Below, one piece after another: positions 29,784 to 31,119 of a stretch of 31,119 nucleotides of DNA. Every line of letters begins with the position of its first letter. Within the stretch, counting starts at the first letter, position 1. This DNA is from a virus. The stretch spans positions 1 through 31,119 of IMG/VR virus record IMGVR_UViG_3300006919_000252; one strand, given 5' to 3'. Under the pieces are notes generated by a model that saw only the letters and a list, made by a program, of their open reading frames with translations, was not told the DNA's origin and ran no database searches. The translations under genes were made by a program, and so were the position numbers.

Positions 29784-29874
29784 ATGTAAAACAGCAATGG
29801 AAATAAATGGCAGCAATCAAAATGGCTATTTCTACTATTGCTCTGTTTGTTTTAACGTAGTTTGTATAGGCTAA
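29770..29874 (+). CDS. Zinc-ribbon micro-protein, 34 aa
   Basis: A 34-codon frame overlapping the end of the phosphoesterase gene by 14 nt. It contains two CxxC knuckles (MNCSKCKTAM and YYCSVCFN) with 17 residues between, plus one more Cys (VVCIG). This fits a zinc ribbon, probably binding nucleic acid or protein. The length is short but complete. Confidence 0.65.
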   Translation: MNCSKCKTAMEINGSNQNGYFYYCSVCFNVVCIG

Positions 29875-29885
29875 TTATTTACATT

Positions 29886-29905
29886 CATTCAACGATACAT
29901 TCAAC
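29886..29905 (+). repeat. Arm-type direct repeat, left copy
   Basis: CATTCAACGATACATTCAAC, one mismatch from the copy at 30082. Both are preceded by a closely similar AT-rich TTTACATTC context. Placement on each side of the core suits high-affinity integrase arm sites. Confidence 0.75.
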
Positions 29906-30081
29906 CAAAAAAACAAAACCCCTGTAAATCAATAACTTACAAAGGTTTTAGTCGGGGTGGCAGGAGTTGAATTTATTTATATCAATTTACAGTTTTATTG
30001 TATTTTAAGGTAAAAATACGATGTTGTCCTTTTTTATTTTCCATTACATTCCAATAATATTGTAAATTAAATATATATTTA

Positions 30082-30101
30082 CATTCAACGATTCATTCAA
30101 C
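30082..30101 (+). repeat. Arm-type direct repeat, right copy, just upstream of int
   Basis: CATTCAACGATTCATTCAAC, ending eight bases before the integrase ATG. A protein bound here could also repress int itself. Confidence 0.75.
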
Positions 30102-30109
30102 TACATTAA

Positions 30110-31119
30110 ATGTTTTTTTATTTAAAACAGCCTAATAAAGATAGTAAAACATTAATAATTTTAAAATATTATGTTTCAAAAGAAAATAAATATTTTACAC
30201 AAACCACCAATTTAAAAATTAATCCTGTAAAATGGTCAAAAGAAAACAGATTGCCTAAATTAAAAAGAGGTGGAGATAGTTATAAGTTAAGACGTATTAC
30301 AGATGAGCTTAATAGAATAAATGACAAACTACATGAAGCTATAGATAATCATGGCAAAGAGCTTACTATAGGTCATTTAAAACAGCATTTCAGCATAAAA
30401 AAACAACAATTAATTTATTTAAAAGATTTCTGGAAAGCATTTATAAAAGAAAGAGAAGAAATGCAAGAGGTGGGTGTAAAAATGCTTATAAAGTATCGAG
30501 CCATGCTTACAAAAACTCTGCAGTTTGAAAAGCTAAATAAAAAACAATATAAATTAAATGATTTAGATGACAATTTTTATGCTGAATTTATAACATTTAT
30601 GAGAAAAGAATATAATTTGAATGACAATACTTTACATAGGTATATGAGTATTTTTAAAACAATGATTTCATGGTGCAGTAAAAAAGGCTATAAAGTATTG
30701 ACTGACTATAATAATATAAAGATAGCTAAGTATGAGACTAATGACGTGCATTTAACAGAATTAGAGCTTAAATTATTAGAAGATGCAAAGTTAAGTGTAT
30801 CTAATGAAAGAGCTAGAGATTTATTTCTAATAGGAGCATATACAGGTCAAAGGTTTTCTGATTATTCTATGTTTGAAAAAGCAGACGTAAGAGAGGGAGC
30901 TATAGTAAAAAAAGCTAAGAAAACTAAAATTACTTCTTTTATTCCTTTACATAACAAATTAAAAAAATTATTAGATAAATACGAGTGGAAGTTGCCTAAA
31001 ATATCTAGTCAAAAATTTAATTTAAAAATACAAGAGATTTGTAAAGAACTAAAGATTAATGATAGCATAAAAAAAGTTTCATACATGGGTAAAAACAAAA
31101 AAGAAGAAGTTTTTCCTAA
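30110..31119 (+). CDS. int: Tyrosine recombinase (integrase), N-terminal part; continues at base 124
   Basis: The gene begins at ATG 30110 directly after the right arm repeat and runs off the end in frame. The N-terminal 90 residues form the arm-DNA-binding region (MFFYLKQPNKDSKTLIILKY ... LKINPVKWSKENRLPKLKRG). Residues about 100-205 are the helical core-binding domain. The catalytic domain starts near 215 (LTELELKLLEDAKLS) with Arg248 in YTGQRFSDY and a Lys pair in KKAKKTKI, probably the catalytic Lys of the beta hairpin. The remaining His344, Arg347 and Tyr379 are in bases 1-304. This is the Bacteroidota prophage/transposon integrase type, about 400 residues. Confidence 0.93.
   Translation, partial: MFFYLKQPNKDSKTLIILKYYVSKENKYFTQTTNLKINPVKWSKENRLPKLKRGGDSYKLRRITDELNRINDKLHEAIDNHGKELTIGHLKQHFSIKKQQLIYLKDFWKAFIKEREEMQEVGVKMLIKYRAMLTKTLQFEKLNKKQYKLNDLDDNFYAEFITFMRKEYNLNDNTLHRYMSIFKTMISWCSKKGYKVLTDYNNIKIAKYETNDVHLTELELKLLEDAKLSVSNERARDLFLIGAYTGQRFSDYSMFEKADVREGAIVKKAKKTKITSFIPLHNKLKKLLDKYEWKLPKISSQKFNLKIQEICKELKINDSIKKVSYMGKNKKEEVFP
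30997..31119. repeat. Terminal direct repeat, right copy (identical to 1-123)
   Basis: The last 123 bases equal the first 123, within the integrase gene. This shows the molecule closes on itself. Unique length is then 30,996 bases. Confidence 0.95.

Larger units (their letters stand above)
29881..30101. other. attP: attP region: tRNA-like core with flanking arm-type repeats
   Basis: The core at 29950-29971, read on the minus strand, is the T-loop TTCAACT, the 3' T-stem CCTGC, the 3' acceptor half CACCCCG, discriminator A, and CT. This matches the 3' end of a bacterial tRNA with a C1-G72 acceptor pair and A73, typical of tRNA-Pro. The phage would insert in that gene and restore its 3' end. 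On both sides lies CATTCAACGATWCATTCAAC: 29886-29905 (W=A) and 30082-30101 (W=T), in direct order. These are likely arm sites for integrase or Xis. Nearby are the inverted words CTGTAAA (29922) and TTTACAG (29986) around the core. The host sequence is needed for proof. Confidence 0.78.

Noticed and set aside
29915-29950. Terminator before the att core
   Set aside because: The hairpin (CCTGTAA / TTACAAAGG) is imperfect and followed by only four T. It may be a recombination protein site instead.
29950-29971. Complete tRNA gene
   Set aside because: Only the 3' third of a tRNA is present. No anticodon or D arm precedes it, so it is an att core.

Overview
The window is essentially the complete genome of a temperate, tailed double-stranded DNA phage (or excised prophage) of a Bacteroidota host, most likely a flavobacterium. 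The evidence is strongly AT-rich sequence, A-rich leaders without Shine-Dalgarno sites before most starts, and structural proteins of the kind seen in flavobacterial prophages. The first 123 bases (1-123) are repeated exactly as the last 123 (30997-31119). The molecule is therefore circular or circularly closing, about 30,996 bp unique, and was cut inside the integrase gene. Joining the ends restores one in-frame 396-residue tyrosine recombinase.

Layout, in circular order. (1) Lysogeny and integration: attP (29881-30101) with a core that looks like the 3' end of a tRNA-Pro, then integrase (30110 to the end, continuing 1-304). On the minus strand follow a 50-aa ORF and a CI-like HTH repressor (511-1179). 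Repeated operator-like words fill the divergent control region 1180-1316. (2) Rightward early and replication genes, 1317-5175: small unknowns, an excisionase-like HTH protein, a DUF669-like ssDNA-binding protein with an SSB-type tail, a winged-helix protein, a DnaA domain IV-like protein, a DUF1376 replication protein and a DUF6633-like protein. (3) Middle genes, 5181-8155: an orphan virion-type domain, a DUF1064 nuclease, a sigma-like factor, a Cys-rich protein and a NinB-like protein. (4) Packaging, 8199-9618: small and large terminase. Two tiny genes, one ribbon-helix-helix, and a strong terminator (10031-10058) follow. (5) Tail cassette, 10103-17571: a G/GT-type chaperone with a probable -1 ribosomal frameshift, neck/tail completion proteins, two large tail proteins and the tape measure. 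(6) Head cassette, 17600-23690: prohead protease, scaffold, major capsid, tail-tube-like protein, terminator, portal and connector. (7) Fibre and lysis, 23666-28918: an S74-chaperone tail fibre, amidase, 3-TM holin and several tiny membrane proteins. (8) A tail-end group: basic micro-protein, metallophosphoesterase and 34-aa zinc ribbon, next to attP.

The most interesting regulatory signal is a 27-nt bipartite element, ACACTTT-N9-TCGTACATATA. It occurs three times with identical spacing and orientation, always just before a late transcription unit (10074, 17571, 18389). It does not match the usual Bacteroidota promoter (TAnnTTTG). The phage encodes its own sigma-like protein (6214-6756), so a phage sigma plus late-promoter regulon is the leading hypothesis.

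Seventeen real or likely small genes of 60 residues or fewer were read by hand. Several starts were moved from TTG/GTG to a better ATG. I found no CRISPR array, complete tRNA, rRNA or insertion sequence.
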